Below, piece by piece: positions 49,456-58,307 of a DNA stretch of 64,000 nt (positions are counted from its first letter, which is position 1; every line of letters starts with the position of its first letter). The notes under the pieces were generated by a model that saw only the letters and a list, made by a program, of their open reading frames with translations, was not told where the DNA came from and ran no database searches. This DNA is from Nocardioides sp. J54. GTDB taxonomy: Bacteria > Actinomycetota > Actinomycetes > Propionibacteriales > Nocardioidaceae. Both the position numbers and the translations under genes were made by a program. The DNA lies in the NCBI RefSeq assembly GCF_000519005.1, contig NZ_JAER01000015.1, positions 1 through 64,000 on the forward strand, in the 5' to 3' direction.

Positions 49456-50532
49456 GTGCCCTTCCACGAGGACGAGCTCGCCGCCGCCGAGGAGGTCCAC
49501 CTCCGCTCGCTGACCGCTGCCGAGGCGGAGGGCGACGAGCGGGCGGTCGAGGCCGCGCTGCGCCCGCGCAGCCTCGACGAGGTGGTGGGGCAGTCACGGG
49601 TCCGCGACCAGCTCGGCCTGGTCCTCGAGGCCGCCCGGCAGCGGGGGAGGGCCCCCGACCACGTGCTGCTCTCCGGCCCGCCGGGCCTCGGCAAGACCAC
49701 GCTCGCGATGATCATCTCCCACGAGATGAACGCCCCGCTGCGGCTCACCAGCGGGCCGGCGATCACCCACGCCGGCGACCTCGCCGCGATCCTGTCCGGG
49801 CTCAACGAGGGCGAGGTCCTCTTCGTCGACGAGATCCACCGGATGTCGCGCCCGGCCGAGGAGATGCTCTACCTCGCGATGGAGGACTTCCGCGTCGACG
49901 TCGTCATCGGCAAGGGCCCGGGGGCGACCGCGATCCCCCTGGAGATCCCGCCCTTCACCCTCGTCGGGGCCACCACCCGGGCCGGCCTGCTGCCCGGCCC
50001 GCTGCGCGACCGCTTCGGGTTCACTGCCCACCTCGAGTTCTACGAGCCCGACGAGCTCGACCTCATCGTGCGCCGCTCCGCCGGGCTGCTCGGCGTCGAG
50101 CTGACGCCCGAGGGTTCTGCCGAGATCGCCGGCCGCTCCCGCGGCACCCCTCGCATCGCCAACCGGCTGCTGCGCCGGGTCCGCGACTACGCCCAGGTCC
50201 GCGCCGACGGCATCGTCACCCGCGAGGTCGCCCAGTCGGCACTCGACCTGTACGAGGTCGACGAGCTCGGCCTCGACCGGCTCGACCGCGCCGTGCTCGA
50301 CGTGCTCTGCCGCCGCTTCGGCGGCGGACCGGTCGGCGTCTCCACGCTCGCCGTGGCCGTCGGCGAGGAGCGGGAGACCGTCGAGGAGGTCGCGGAGCCC
50401 TTCCTCGTGCGCAACGGCTTCCTCGCCCGCACCCCGCGAGGGCGGATCGCCACGCCCGCGGCGTGGGCCCACCTGGGGATGCCCGCGCCGTCGTACCCCG
50501 ACGAGGCGAGTCCCACCCTGTTCGAGGACTGA
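49456..50532 (+). CDS. ruvB: Holliday junction ATP-dependent helicase RuvB
   Basis: This 358-aa AAA+ motor has [17 protein letters not shown], Walker [16 protein letters not shown], Walker [25 protein letters not shown], sensor 1 [19 protein letters not shown] and the arginine finger region [20 protein letters not shown]. It starts at GTG 49456, 5 bp after ruvA, and drives branch migration with RuvA. It completes the SOS-controlled ruvCAB operon. Confidence 0.97.
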   Translation: MPFHEDELAAAEEVHLRSLTAAEAEGDERAVEAALRPRSLDEVVGQSRVRDQLGLVLEAARQRGRAPDHVLLSGPPGLGKTTLAMIISHEMNAPLRLTSGPAITHAGDLAAILSGLNEGEVLFVDEIHRMSRPAEEMLYLAMEDFRVDVVIGKGPGATAIPLEIPPFTLVGATTRAGLLPGPLRDRFGFTAHLEFYEPDELDLIVRRSAGLLGVELTPEGSAEIAGRSRGTPRIANRLLRRVRDYAQVRADGIVTREVAQSALDLYEVDELGLDRLDRAVLDVLCRRFGGGPVGVSTLAVAVGEERETVEEVAEPFLVRNGFLARTPRGRIATPAAWAHLGMPAPSYPDEASPTLFED

Positions 50533-50651
50533 CCCGGACTCTTCCACGCCGATCCCGCGGTGGCTGGGTTCCGTGGCTACACTTGCCCGTCGGTCCGCCC
50601 GCACCCTGCTGCGAGCGGCGCTCATCCCTGCCCCGCTGGAGAGGTTTGTCT

Positions 50652-51002
50652 GTGGAAGACGCTCTGTCCCTGCTGCCGATCGTCGCGATCGCAGTCATCT
50701 TCTGGCTGCTGATCATCAGGCCGGCCTCCCGCCAGCGCAAGCAGGCCGCCGAGCTCCAGGCGGCGCTGGGCGTCGGCGACGACATCATGCTGACGTCCGG
50801 CATCTTCGGCACGATCGTCGGCGCCGCTGACGACCACCTCCAGGTCGAGCTCGCGCCCGGCGTCGTGATCCGCGTGGTGCGCGGAGCGGTCGCCTCGGTG
50901 AGCCGCGACGCCGCCGCGACGCCGGCCGACGAGGCCACCGACGCGGTCGAGCCCGCCGCCGAGCGCCCCGAGACCACCACCGACCCAGACGAGGAGCGCT
51001 GA
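50652..51002 (+). CDS. yajC: Preprotein translocase accessory subunit YajC
   Basis: The 116-aa product has one N-terminal TM (about 5-22: LSLLPIVAIAVIFWLLII), the signature RPASRQRKQAAELQAALGVGDDIMLTSGIFGTIVG and an acidic C-terminal tail. YajC binds SecDF. Start GTG 50652 with GAGAGG upstream. It is followed by secD after 1 nt, so the three genes form an operon. Confidence 0.93.
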   Translation: MEDALSLLPIVAIAVIFWLLIIRPASRQRKQAAELQAALGVGDDIMLTSGIFGTIVGAADDHLQVELAPGVVIRVVRGAVASVSRDAAATPADEATDAVEPAAERPETTTDPDEER

Positions 51003-51003
51003 G

Positions 51004-52842
51004 ATGGCCTCGCACGGCCCGCGCCCCGGGCGCAAGCTCATCATCTTCTTCCTCGGCCTCGCCGTGGTCTACGGGCTCACGGCCCTCTCACAGGCCAGCG
51101 CGGAGGAGCCGTGGCGCCCGTCGCTCGGCCTCGACCTGCAGGGCGGCACCCGGATCACGCTGACCACCGACGGCTCGCCCTCGCGGGAGAACCTCGAGGA
51201 GGCTCGCCGGATCATCGACCAGCGCGTCAACGGCTCCGGTGTCGCCGAGGCGTTCGTGACCAGGCAGGGCGGCCGCAACATCGTCGTCGAGGTGCCGGGC
51301 AAGAAGAAGGGCGCCGACCGCGACCAGCTCGAGGAGACGGTCAAGCGCCAGGCGCAGCTCCGCTTCCGCCTGGTCGCGTGCTCCGACTACAGCCCGGGAC
51401 CGTGCGCCTCCGCCGGCCTGCCGGGTGCCGACGACCCGATGGGCGGCGGCCTCGGCCGTCCCGGCCTGGACCTGGCCGCGGCCGACGAGGAGCCGACCGA
51501 CGGCCCCAGCGGCAAGGCCGACAAGAAGGCTGACAAGAAGAAGTCGGGGAAGAAGGCTGCTGACGGCGCGTCCGAGACCGCCAGCCCGACCGACCCGAGC
51601 AGCACGCCCGCCGAGGGTGAGTCCGGTGCTCCCGACGAGGAGCCGGCCGCCGACGAGGAGTTCTCCGCGGAGGACGCCATCTCGTGGTCGCGCAGCCCCG
51701 ACCCGGCCGCCATCGCGGAGTTCGCCAAGTACGCCTGCGACCCCAACGGCCAGATCCTGGACGCCCAGACGGGTGAGCCGGCCGACGTCCCGGACGATCC
51801 GGACAAGCCGCTCGTCGCGTGCTCGGCGCCGGAGGACGACCAGCCCTCGCAGAAGTACCTGCTGAGCCGATCGGTCATCGAGGGCACGGAGCTCGATGAC
51901 GCCTCCGCCGGAACGCCGCAGAACGGTGTCGGCTGGGAGGTCCGCATCGAGATGGGCAACAGCAAGAAGAAGTCCCGCCCCGCCGGTACGCCGGGTGCGG
52001 CCGATGACTTCGAGACCGTCTCGCGTGCGTTCGCCCAGACCGAGGAGCAGTTCGCGATCGTCCTCGACGGCGTCGTGATCTCCGCGCCGCGGATGACCGC
52101 GGTCATCACCGACGGCCGCTCCAGCATCACCGGTGACTTCAACGAGCAGGAGGCGCTCGACCTGGCCAACAGCCTGAAGTTCGGTGCGCTTCCGATCGCC
52201 TTCGACGACGACCAGACCTCCGTCGAGGAGATCGGTCCCTCGCTCGCGGGCAACCAGCTGAGCGCCGGCCTCACCGCGGGCGGCATCGGCCTCGCCCTGG
52301 TGATGCTCTACTGCCTCTTCTACTACCGCGGCCTCGGCCTGGTGGTGGTCAGCTCGCTGTTCGTGGCCGCCGCCATCACCTACGCGATGGTGCTGCTGCT
52401 CAGCGAGACCGCCGGCTTCACGCTGACCCTGCCGGGCATCGCAGGGCTGATCATCGCGGTCGGCATCACCGCGGACTCGTTCGTCATCTTCTTCGAGCGC
52501 ATCCGTGACGAGATGCGTGAGGGCAAGTCGATGCGGGTCGCCGTGGAGACCGGCTGGGCCCGGGCCCGGGTCACCCGCGTCGCGGCCAACACGGTCCAGA
52601 TCCTCTCCGCGCTGGTCCTCTACATCTTCGCCACGGGCGCGGTGAAGGGCTTCGGCTTCGCGCTGGGCCTCACCACGCTCATCGACCTCGCGGTCCTGTT
52701 CTGGTTCACGAAGCCGATGGTGTCGTGGCTGGCGCACTTCCGCCTCTTCAACTCCGGGCACAAGATGTCCGGCCTCAGCAAGGAGACCCTCGGCATGGAC
52801 GTGGCCCAGCCGCGCACCGCGAGCACGGGAGGTGGTCGCTGA
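51004..52842 (+). CDS. secD: Protein translocase subunit SecD
   Basis: This 612-aa protein has TM1 at about 12-30, the P1 head domain starting LGLDLQGGTRITL and a C-terminal five-TM RND core (FGALPIAFDDDQTSVEEIGPSLAGNQLSAGLTAGGIGLALVMLY, GIAGLIIAVGITADSFVIFFERIRDEMREGKS). Between about 150 and 225 is a low-complexity Lys/Ala/Ser/Glu-rich insertion (KADKKADKKKSGKKAADG) splitting the head domain. SecD with SecF uses the proton gradient to pull exported proteins. It overlaps secF by 1 bp. Confidence 0.96.
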   Translation: MASHGPRPGRKLIIFFLGLAVVYGLTALSQASAEEPWRPSLGLDLQGGTRITLTTDGSPSRENLEEARRIIDQRVNGSGVAEAFVTRQGGRNIVVEVPGKKKGADRDQLEETVKRQAQLRFRLVACSDYSPGPCASAGLPGADDPMGGGLGRPGLDLAAADEEPTDGPSGKADKKADKKKSGKKAADGASETASPTDPSSTPAEGESGAPDEEPAADEEFSAEDAISWSRSPDPAAIAEFAKYACDPNGQILDAQTGEPADVPDDPDKPLVACSAPEDDQPSQKYLLSRSVIEGTELDDASAGTPQNGVGWEVRIEMGNSKKKSRPAGTPGAADDFETVSRAFAQTEEQFAIVLDGVVISAPRMTAVITDGRSSITGDFNEQEALDLANSLKFGALPIAFDDDQTSVEEIGPSLAGNQLSAGLTAGGIGLALVMLYCLFYYRGLGLVVVSSLFVAAAITYAMVLLLSETAGFTLTLPGIAGLIIAVGITADSFVIFFERIRDEMREGKSMRVAVETGWARARVTRVAANTVQILSALVLYIFATGAVKGFGFALGLTTLIDLAVLFWFTKPMVSWLAHFRLFNSGHKMSGLSKETLGMDVAQPRTASTGGGR

Positions 52843-54107
52843 TGGGGAAGATGTCCCGACTCGGCAACGACCTCTACCAGGGCCGGAAGTCGGTCGACTT
52901 CGTCGGTAAGCCGTGGCTCTGGTACGCCATCTCGGCCGTCGTCGTCGGCCTGGCGATCGGCATCCTGTTCGTCAAGCCGCTCAACATGGGCGTCGAGTTC
53001 ACCGGTGGTACGACGCTGTCGGTGCCCGTCGGTGAGGGCAAGGCGACCCAGGACAACGCCGACGAGCTGCGGGAGACCGTCGGCGACGCCGGCATCGAGA
53101 ACGCGGAGAACCCCACCGTCACCACCGAGGGCAGCTCGTCCCTGACCGTCCAGGTCGAGAACCTCAACCCCGAGCAGCGCGCCGAGATGACCGCACTCAT
53201 CCACGAGGTCTTCCCGGACGTGGCCGAGGGTGAGATCTCGATCCAGGACATCGGCCCCAGCTGGGGTGCCGAGGTCGCCAAGCGCGCCCTCACCGGCGTC
53301 GGCATCTTCCTCGTCCTCGTGGTCCTGTTCATCTGGGGCTACTTCCGCGAGTGGCGCATGTCGGTGGCCGCGATCCTCGCGCTGGCCCACGACGTCGTGC
53401 TGACCATCGGTGTGTACGCGCTGTCCGGGTTCCAGGTCACCCCTGCGGCGGTGACCGGCCTGCTCGCCATCCTCGGCTTCTCGCTTTACGACACCGTCGT
53501 CGTGTTCGACAAGGTCAAGGAAAACACCAACCAGCTGCGCAAGAACACGCAGTCGTACGCCGACGCCGCCAACCTGGCCGTCAACCAGACCCTGGTCCGC
53601 TCGATCAACACCTCGATCGTGGCGCTCATCCCGATCGGCGCGATCCTCTACGTCAGCGCCGTCCAGCTCGGCGCCAGCTCGCTGCAGGACCTCGCGCTCG
53701 CGCAGTTCGTCGGCATGGCCGTCGGCGTCTACTCGTCGGTGATGCTCGCCCCGCGCATCCTCGTGCACCTGAAGATGCAGGAGACCGAGGTCCAGATCCA
53801 GGCCCGCCGGGCCCGAGCCAAGCAGCGCGCGCTCGCCGACCGCTACGCCGCCGTCCCGGTGTTCAAGGAGGAGGAGCCGGTCGTCCCGCGCGGCGCCGCC
53901 GCGATCGACGACATCGAGATCGTCGACGAGCTCGACGAGGACGAGGACGACCTCGAGCCCGACGTGCCGGCCGACCGCCGTCCCGCCCAGGGCGCCGTCG
54001 GGAAGGGCCGCAACGTCCCGACCGCGAGCCGTCCGGTGGCGGACAGCGGCAGCTCCGGTCGCAAGCAGCCCCAGCGCCAGACCCGCTCCAAGCGCGGGAA
54101 GAAGTAG
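52842..54107 (+). CDS. secF: Protein translocase subunit SecF
   Basis: This 421-aa partner of SecD has TM1 at about 27-46, a periplasmic segment starting NMGVEFTGGTTLSV and the RND core with GFSLYDTVVVFDKVKENTNQLRKN and NQTLVRSINTSIVALIP. The tail (about 335-421) is charged and disordered, ending QPQRQTRSKRGKK. The ATG overlaps the secD stop (TGATG). Confidence 0.96.
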   Translation: MGKMSRLGNDLYQGRKSVDFVGKPWLWYAISAVVVGLAIGILFVKPLNMGVEFTGGTTLSVPVGEGKATQDNADELRETVGDAGIENAENPTVTTEGSSSLTVQVENLNPEQRAEMTALIHEVFPDVAEGEISIQDIGPSWGAEVAKRALTGVGIFLVLVVLFIWGYFREWRMSVAAILALAHDVVLTIGVYALSGFQVTPAAVTGLLAILGFSLYDTVVVFDKVKENTNQLRKNTQSYADAANLAVNQTLVRSINTSIVALIPIGAILYVSAVQLGASSLQDLALAQFVGMAVGVYSSVMLAPRILVHLKMQETEVQIQARRARAKQRALADRYAAVPVFKEEEPVVPRGAAAIDDIEIVDELDEDEDDLEPDVPADRRPAQGAVGKGRNVPTASRPVADSGSSGRKQPQRQTRSKRGKK

Positions 54108-54124
54108 GCGTGGGGGAGTCGTCC

Positions 54125-54667
54125 GTGACCTCCCGGGCGGTCGAGGCGCTCACCCGCCTGGTGCGGGACGTGCCCGACTTCCCCGAGCCGGGGATCATGT
54201 TCAAGGACATCACCCCGCTGCTCGCCGACGCCGACGGCTTCGCGGCCGTCGTCGACGGTCTGGCAGCGGCCGGTCGTGACGCGGACGGGACGCCGGCGGT
54301 GGACAAGGTGCTCGGCATGGAGGCGCGGGGCTTCATCCTCGCCGCCCCCGTGGCGCTGGCGCTCGGCGTCGGGTTCGTGCCGGTCCGCAAGTCCGGCAAG
54401 CTCCCGCACCACACCCACAGCGTTTCCTACGCCCTCGAGTACGGCGAGGCGGTGCTCGAGCTGCACCGCGACGCCGTCGCGCCGGGGGAGCGGGTCCTGG
54501 TGGTCGACGACGTGCTCGCCACCGGCGGCACCGCCAGGGCCACGAACGACCTGGTCACCGCCTGCGGCGCGACGACGGCGAGCTTCGCGTTCCTCATGGA
54601 GCTCGGCTTCCTCGACGGGCGCGCGGCGCTCGGCGACGTACCGGCGACCTCGCTGCTCACCGTCTGA
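54125..54667 (+). CDS. apt: Adenine phosphoribosyltransferase
   Basis: This 180-aa enzyme condenses adenine with PRPP to AMP. Motifs: VRDVPDFPEPGIMFKDITPLLAD at the N-terminus, GMEARGFILAAPVALALGVGFVPVRKSGKLP and the PRPP-binding VLVVDDVLATGGTA. GTG 54125 is preferred over GTG 54110 because GGGGGAG (54112-54118) is spaced 6 nt from it. It follows secF and precedes relA, the usual actinobacterial order. Confidence 0.93.
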   Translation: MTSRAVEALTRLVRDVPDFPEPGIMFKDITPLLADADGFAAVVDGLAAAGRDADGTPAVDKVLGMEARGFILAAPVALALGVGFVPVRKSGKLPHHTHSVSYALEYGEAVLELHRDAVAPGERVLVVDDVLATGGTARATNDLVTACGATTASFAFLMELGFLDGRAALGDVPATSLLTV

Positions 54668-54726
54668 GCGGAAACCCGTCGAGCGGTGCCTCGCGACTCC
54701 GCCGCCGGCGCACGGGGGCGCGCCAC

Positions 54727-54732
54727 TAGACT
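54727..54732 (+). promoter_or_regulatory. -10 box TAGACT of relA
   Basis: TAGACT is followed by GGGAGA (6 nt) and ATG 54739. The GGGAGA could double as an SD in a longer transcript from apt. Confidence 0.55.
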
Positions 54733-54738
54733 GGGAGA

Positions 54739-57060
54739 ATGACCGAGGAGCGCACCCCCACCGCGGCCACCCCGCGGGTCGCGCCTGCGCCCACCCCGGT
54801 CTCCCCGGAGGTGCCCACCGGACGCAGCATGCGGGCCCGGCTCGCCCGGATGGGCAGCCGCGGGCAGCCCTCCAACCCGGTCCTCGAGCCGCTGTTCCGC
54901 GCCGTCCGCGCGAACCACCCGAAGGCCGACCTGCAGCTGCTCGAGCGCGCCTACCTCACCGCCGAGCGGTTGCACGCCGACCAGAAGCGCAAGAGCGGCG
55001 ACCCCTACATCACCCACCCCCTGGCGGTCACCACGATCCTCGCCGGGATCGGCATGACCGAGCCGACCCTGGTCGCGGCCCTCCTGCACGACACGGTCGA
55101 GGACACGCCGTACACGCTCGAGGAGTGTCGCCGCGACTTCGGTGACGAGGTCGCCCGGCTCGTCGACGGCGTCACCAAGCTCGACAAGGTCGTCTACGGC
55201 GACTCCGCCAACGCCGAGACCATCCGCAAGATGATCGTCGCGATGTCGCGCGACATCCGGGTGCTGGTCATCAAGCTCGCCGACCGCCTGCACAACATGC
55301 GCACGCTGCGCTTCGTGAAGCAGTCGACGCAGGAGCGCAAGGCCCGCGAGACGCTCGACATCTACGCCCCGCTGGCCCACCGGCTCGGCATGAACACCAT
55401 CAAGTGGGAGCTCGAGGACCTCGCGTTCGCGACCCTGCACCCGAAGATCTACGACGAGATCGTGCGGATGGTCGCCGAGCGGGCGCCCTCGCGCGACCAG
55501 TTCCTCGCCGAGGTGATCTCCCAGGTCGAGAAGGACCTGCGCGAGGCCAAGATCAAGGCGACGGTCACCGGCCGCCCGAAGCACTACTACTCGATCTACC
55601 AGAAGATGATCGTCGGGGGCCGCGACTTCTCCGACATCTACGACCTGGTCGGCATCCGCATCCTCGTCGAGGAGGACCGCGACTGCTACGGCGTCCTCGG
55701 CGTGCTGCACTCGCGGTGGAACCCGGTCCTGGGCCGGTTCAAGGACTACGTCGCGATGCCGAAGTTCAACATGTACCAGTCGCTGCACACGACGGTCATC
55801 GGCCCGCAGGGCAAGCCCGTCGAGATGCAGATCCGCACCTTCGCGATGCACCGGCGCGCGGAGTACGGCGTCGCGGCGCACTGGAAGTACAAGGAGGACG
55901 GCCGCGCCGGCAACGACACCGACAAGCGCGGCGACCTCGACGACATGAGCTGGGTGCGCCAGCTCCTCGACTGGCAGAGCGAGGTCGAGGACCCGGGCGA
56001 GTTCCTGGAGTCCCTGCGCTTCGAGATCAACCAGACCGAGACCTACGTCTTCACGCCGCGCGGCGACGTGATCGCGCTGCCGGCCGGCTCCACGCCGGTC
56101 GACTTCGCCTACGCCGTCCACACCGAGGTCGGCAACCGCACCATCGGTGCCCGCGTCAATGGCCGCCTCGTCCCGCTCGAGTCGACCCTCGAGAACGGCG
56201 ACGTCGTCGAGGTCTTCACCTCCAAGGCCGAGGGTGCCGGCCCGTCGCGCGACTGGCTGAACTTCGTGAAGTCCCAGCGCGCCCGCTCCAAGATCCGCCA
56301 GTGGTTCACCAAGGAGCGCCGTGAGGAGGCCATCGAGCGCGGCAAGGACGAGATCGCGCGGCTGATGCGCAAGGAGGGCCTGCCCCTCAAGCGCCTGCTG
56401 TCGCACGACTCGCTCACCCTCGCCGCCAGCGCCTTCCGGCTCGCCGACGTGTCCGCCCTCTACGCCGCGGTCGGCGAGGGCAACATCGGCGCCCAGGCCG
56501 TCGTACGCAAGGTCATCGAGCTGCACGGCGGCGACGAGGGGGCCCAGGAGGACCTCGCCGAGGCCGTCACCATCACCGGCCGCAGTCGCCGCCCGCGTCG
56601 CCCTTCCGGAGGCGACTCCGGCGTCATCGTCACCGGCTCGCCCGACGTGTGGGTCAAGCTCGCCAAGTGCTGCACCCCGGTCCCGCCGGACTCGATCCTC
56701 GGGTTCGTCACCAAGGGCGGGGGAGTGTCGGTCCACCGCAAGGACTGCACCAACGCCGCGGACCTGCTCGGCCAGCCGGAGAAGCTCGTCGACGTCGAGT
56801 GGGCCCCCACCGGCCAGTCGACCTTCCTGGTCAACATCCAGGTCGAGGCCCTCGACCGCTCCCGCCTGCTCTCCGACATCACCATGGCGCTCTCCGACGC
56901 CCACGTGAACATCCTGTCGGCGAACCTCACCACCTCCCGCGACCGCGTCGCGAAGTCGCGGTTCACCTTCGAGATGGCCGAGGCCAAGCACCTCGACACC
57001 GTGCTCAAGGCCGTCCGGACCGTCCCGGGCGTGTTCGACGCCTACCGCGTCACCAGCTGA
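54739..57060 (+). CDS. relA: Bifunctional (p)ppGpp synthetase/hydrolase RelA/SpoT (Rel)
   Basis: This 773-aa stringent response enzyme has an HD hydrolase domain ([13 protein letters not shown] and [12 protein letters not shown]), a synthetase domain ([32 protein letters not shown] and [28 protein letters not shown]), a TGS domain ([31 protein letters not shown]), a conserved-Cys region ([13 protein letters not shown]) and a C-terminal ACT domain. Both active sites look intact. Its stop codon directly abuts the left inverted repeat of the nuclease-like gene unit. Confidence 0.97.
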   Translation: MTEERTPTAATPRVAPAPTPVSPEVPTGRSMRARLARMGSRGQPSNPVLEPLFRAVRANHPKADLQLLERAYLTAERLHADQKRKSGDPYITHPLAVTTILAGIGMTEPTLVAALLHDTVEDTPYTLEECRRDFGDEVARLVDGVTKLDKVVYGDSANAETIRKMIVAMSRDIRVLVIKLADRLHNMRTLRFVKQSTQERKARETLDIYAPLAHRLGMNTIKWELEDLAFATLHPKIYDEIVRMVAERAPSRDQFLAEVISQVEKDLREAKIKATVTGRPKHYYSIYQKMIVGGRDFSDIYDLVGIRILVEEDRDCYGVLGVLHSRWNPVLGRFKDYVAMPKFNMYQSLHTTVIGPQGKPVEMQIRTFAMHRRAEYGVAAHWKYKEDGRAGNDTDKRGDLDDMSWVRQLLDWQSEVEDPGEFLESLRFEINQTETYVFTPRGDVIALPAGSTPVDFAYAVHTEVGNRTIGARVNGRLVPLESTLENGDVVEVFTSKAEGAGPSRDWLNFVKSQRARSKIRQWFTKERREEAIERGKDEIARLMRKEGLPLKRLLSHDSLTLAASAFRLADVSALYAAVGEGNIGAQAVVRKVIELHGGDEGAQEDLAEAVTITGRSRRPRRPSGGDSGVIVTGSPDVWVKLAKCCTPVPPDSILGFVTKGGGVSVHRKDCTNAADLLGQPEKLVDVEWAPTGQSTFLVNIQVEALDRSRLLSDITMALSDAHVNILSANLTTSRDRVAKSRFTFEMAEAKHLDTVLKAVRTVPGVFDAYRVTS

Positions 57061-57144
57061 CGCCGCTGCAGGAATCCCCGCTCAGCCGGGTATTCCTGCG
57101 GTTGTTGGCCGTTGCAACGGCCAACAACCGCAGGAGAACGTCAT
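57061..57144 (-). repeat. Left inverted repeat of nuclease gene unit (IR-L)
   Basis: In reverse complement this 84-bp segment aligns with 58200-58284 over its whole length with roughly 80% identity by eye (shared blocks TTGTnGGCCGTTGCAA, CGCAGGAAT and GGGGATTCCTGCAGCG). It contains a 42-bp perfect palindrome (57094-57135, centre between 57114 and 57115) and a second hairpin (57068-57080 / 57087-57099). Confidence 0.8.
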
Positions 57145-57223
57145 CAAGTCCAGCCCGCTGAGGTTTGTCCACAGGAACTGAAGTCGTGGTTCGGGCAGGG
57201 AACGGACAGGGCAGCGTCGCTCC

Positions 57224-58189
57224 ATGACGATCCCGGCCGACGACCCGCGCCTCGCCCCGATCTCGCTGCGCCGCGAGCTGATCGCACTCGGCGAGACGGA
57301 CCGTTCGCTGGCGGCCTCGCTCCGTTCGGGCGTGCGCGCCAGGCCGCGGCGCGGAGCGTACGTCGAAGGGCCAGCCTGGCGGGCGATGTCGGGAGATCAG
57401 CGGTACGCCGTCCGGTGCCGCGCGGCGTACCAGCAGGCCCGCGCCGGTGTGATCCTGAGTCACGCGTCGGCGCTGCCCTTCCACGACGCGCCGTTGTGGG
57501 GCCTCGACCTCTCCGAGGTCCACCTCACCCGCGTGGACGGCCTCTCGGGCCGACGGGAGGCTGGGGTGCAACGGCACCGTGGTGAGGTGGACGACGGTGA
57601 CGTGGCGGAGGTACACGGTGTGCGGATCATGTCGGCCATCCGCGCCACGCTGGAGGTGTCGATGTGGGGCACGACCGAGCCTGCGCTGGCCGTCGCCAAC
57701 CACTTCCTGCACCGGGGCGACTTCACTGCTGCGGAGCTGCGCGAGCGGTACGAGCAGTCGATGGTCCACTGGCCCGACTCGGTCTCGACGGACGTCGTGA
57801 TCCGGCTCGCCGACCCGCGGATCGAGTCGGTGGGGGAGTCGCGGACGCTGTACTTCCTCTACCGGCACGGCTTCCCCAAGCCTGTGCCGCAGTACGAGGT
57901 CGCGGACGACGGGTTCGTGGCCTTTCTCGACTTCGCCCTACCCGACCTCGGTATCTGGATCGAGTTCGACGGGCGAGCCAAGTACGAGCGCTACCTGCGT
58001 CCGGGAGAGTCGGCAGCGGACGCAGTGGTCCGCGAGAAGTATCGTGAGCAGCGCATCGCCCAGCTCACCGGATGGCGGTGCTTCCGGATCGCCTGGGAGG
58101 ACCTCGCGGATCCCGAGCGCCTGGCCCGCCGCCTTCGCGCCTTCATCGAGGCCGTGCGTGCGGAGAGGCGACGCCGCCTGGCGTCCTGA
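57224..58189 (+). CDS. AbiEi-like N-terminal domain plus DUF559/PD-(D/E)XK-like domain protein
   Basis: The N-terminal part of this 321-aa protein resembles the AbiEi_4-type winged helix (LGETDRSLAASLRSGVRARPRRGAYVEG). The C-terminal about 110 residues match DUF559/Vsr-like nucleases: FLDFALPDLGIWIEFDGRAKY (Asp-x9-Glu-x-Asp) and EKYREQRIAQLTGWRCFRIAWEDL. Many actinobacterial genomes have numerous such paralogues of unknown role, often annotated as type IV antitoxin-like. ATG 57224 follows CAGCGT by 6 nt. It is flanked by inverted repeats, which suggests it moves as a unit. Confidence 0.75.
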   Translation: MTIPADDPRLAPISLRRELIALGETDRSLAASLRSGVRARPRRGAYVEGPAWRAMSGDQRYAVRCRAAYQQARAGVILSHASALPFHDAPLWGLDLSEVHLTRVDGLSGRREAGVQRHRGEVDDGDVAEVHGVRIMSAIRATLEVSMWGTTEPALAVANHFLHRGDFTAAELRERYEQSMVHWPDSVSTDVVIRLADPRIESVGESRTLYFLYRHGFPKPVPQYEVADDGFVAFLDFALPDLGIWIEFDGRAKYERYLRPGESAADAVVREKYREQRIAQLTGWRCFRIAWEDLADPERLARRLRAFIEAVRAERRRRLAS

Positions 58190-58199
58190 GCGTCGACTG

Positions 58200-58284
58200 G
58201 TTGACGTTTTCTCGCGCTTGTCGGCCGTTGCAAACGTCAACAGGCGCAGGAATCCCCGCTCAGGCGGGGATTCCTGCAGCGCCG
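58200..58284 (+). repeat. Right inverted repeat of nuclease gene unit (IR-R)
   Basis: This 85-bp copy is in inverted orientation to IR-L. It has two hairpins: GTTGACGTTT / AAACGTCAAC (58200-58209 / 58232-58241) and the perfect GCAGGAATCCCCGC / GCGGGGATTCCTGC (58246-58259 / 58264-58277) with loop TCAG. The second hairpin also lies between convergent genes and may terminate both. Confidence 0.8.
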
Positions 58285-58307
58285 CACACCCCGGGCCGCC
58301 ATCCCGT

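Larger units (their letters stand above)
57061..58284. mobile_element. Putative mobile gene unit flanked by palindromic inverted repeats
   Basis: The 57224 gene is enclosed by inverted copies of an 84/85-bp hairpin-rich repeat, with the left copy beginning at the base after the relA stop codon. The unit lies between relA and the DUF349 gene, a neighbourhood otherwise made of housekeeping genes. No transposase is encoded unless the nuclease-like gene itself acts as one. Mobility is inferred from structure only. Confidence 0.45.

Noticed and set aside
58246..58277. Hairpin as an ordinary terminator only
   Set aside because: It may terminate the two convergent genes, but a related hairpin occurs inverted after relA within a longer shared repeat, so termination does not explain all of it.
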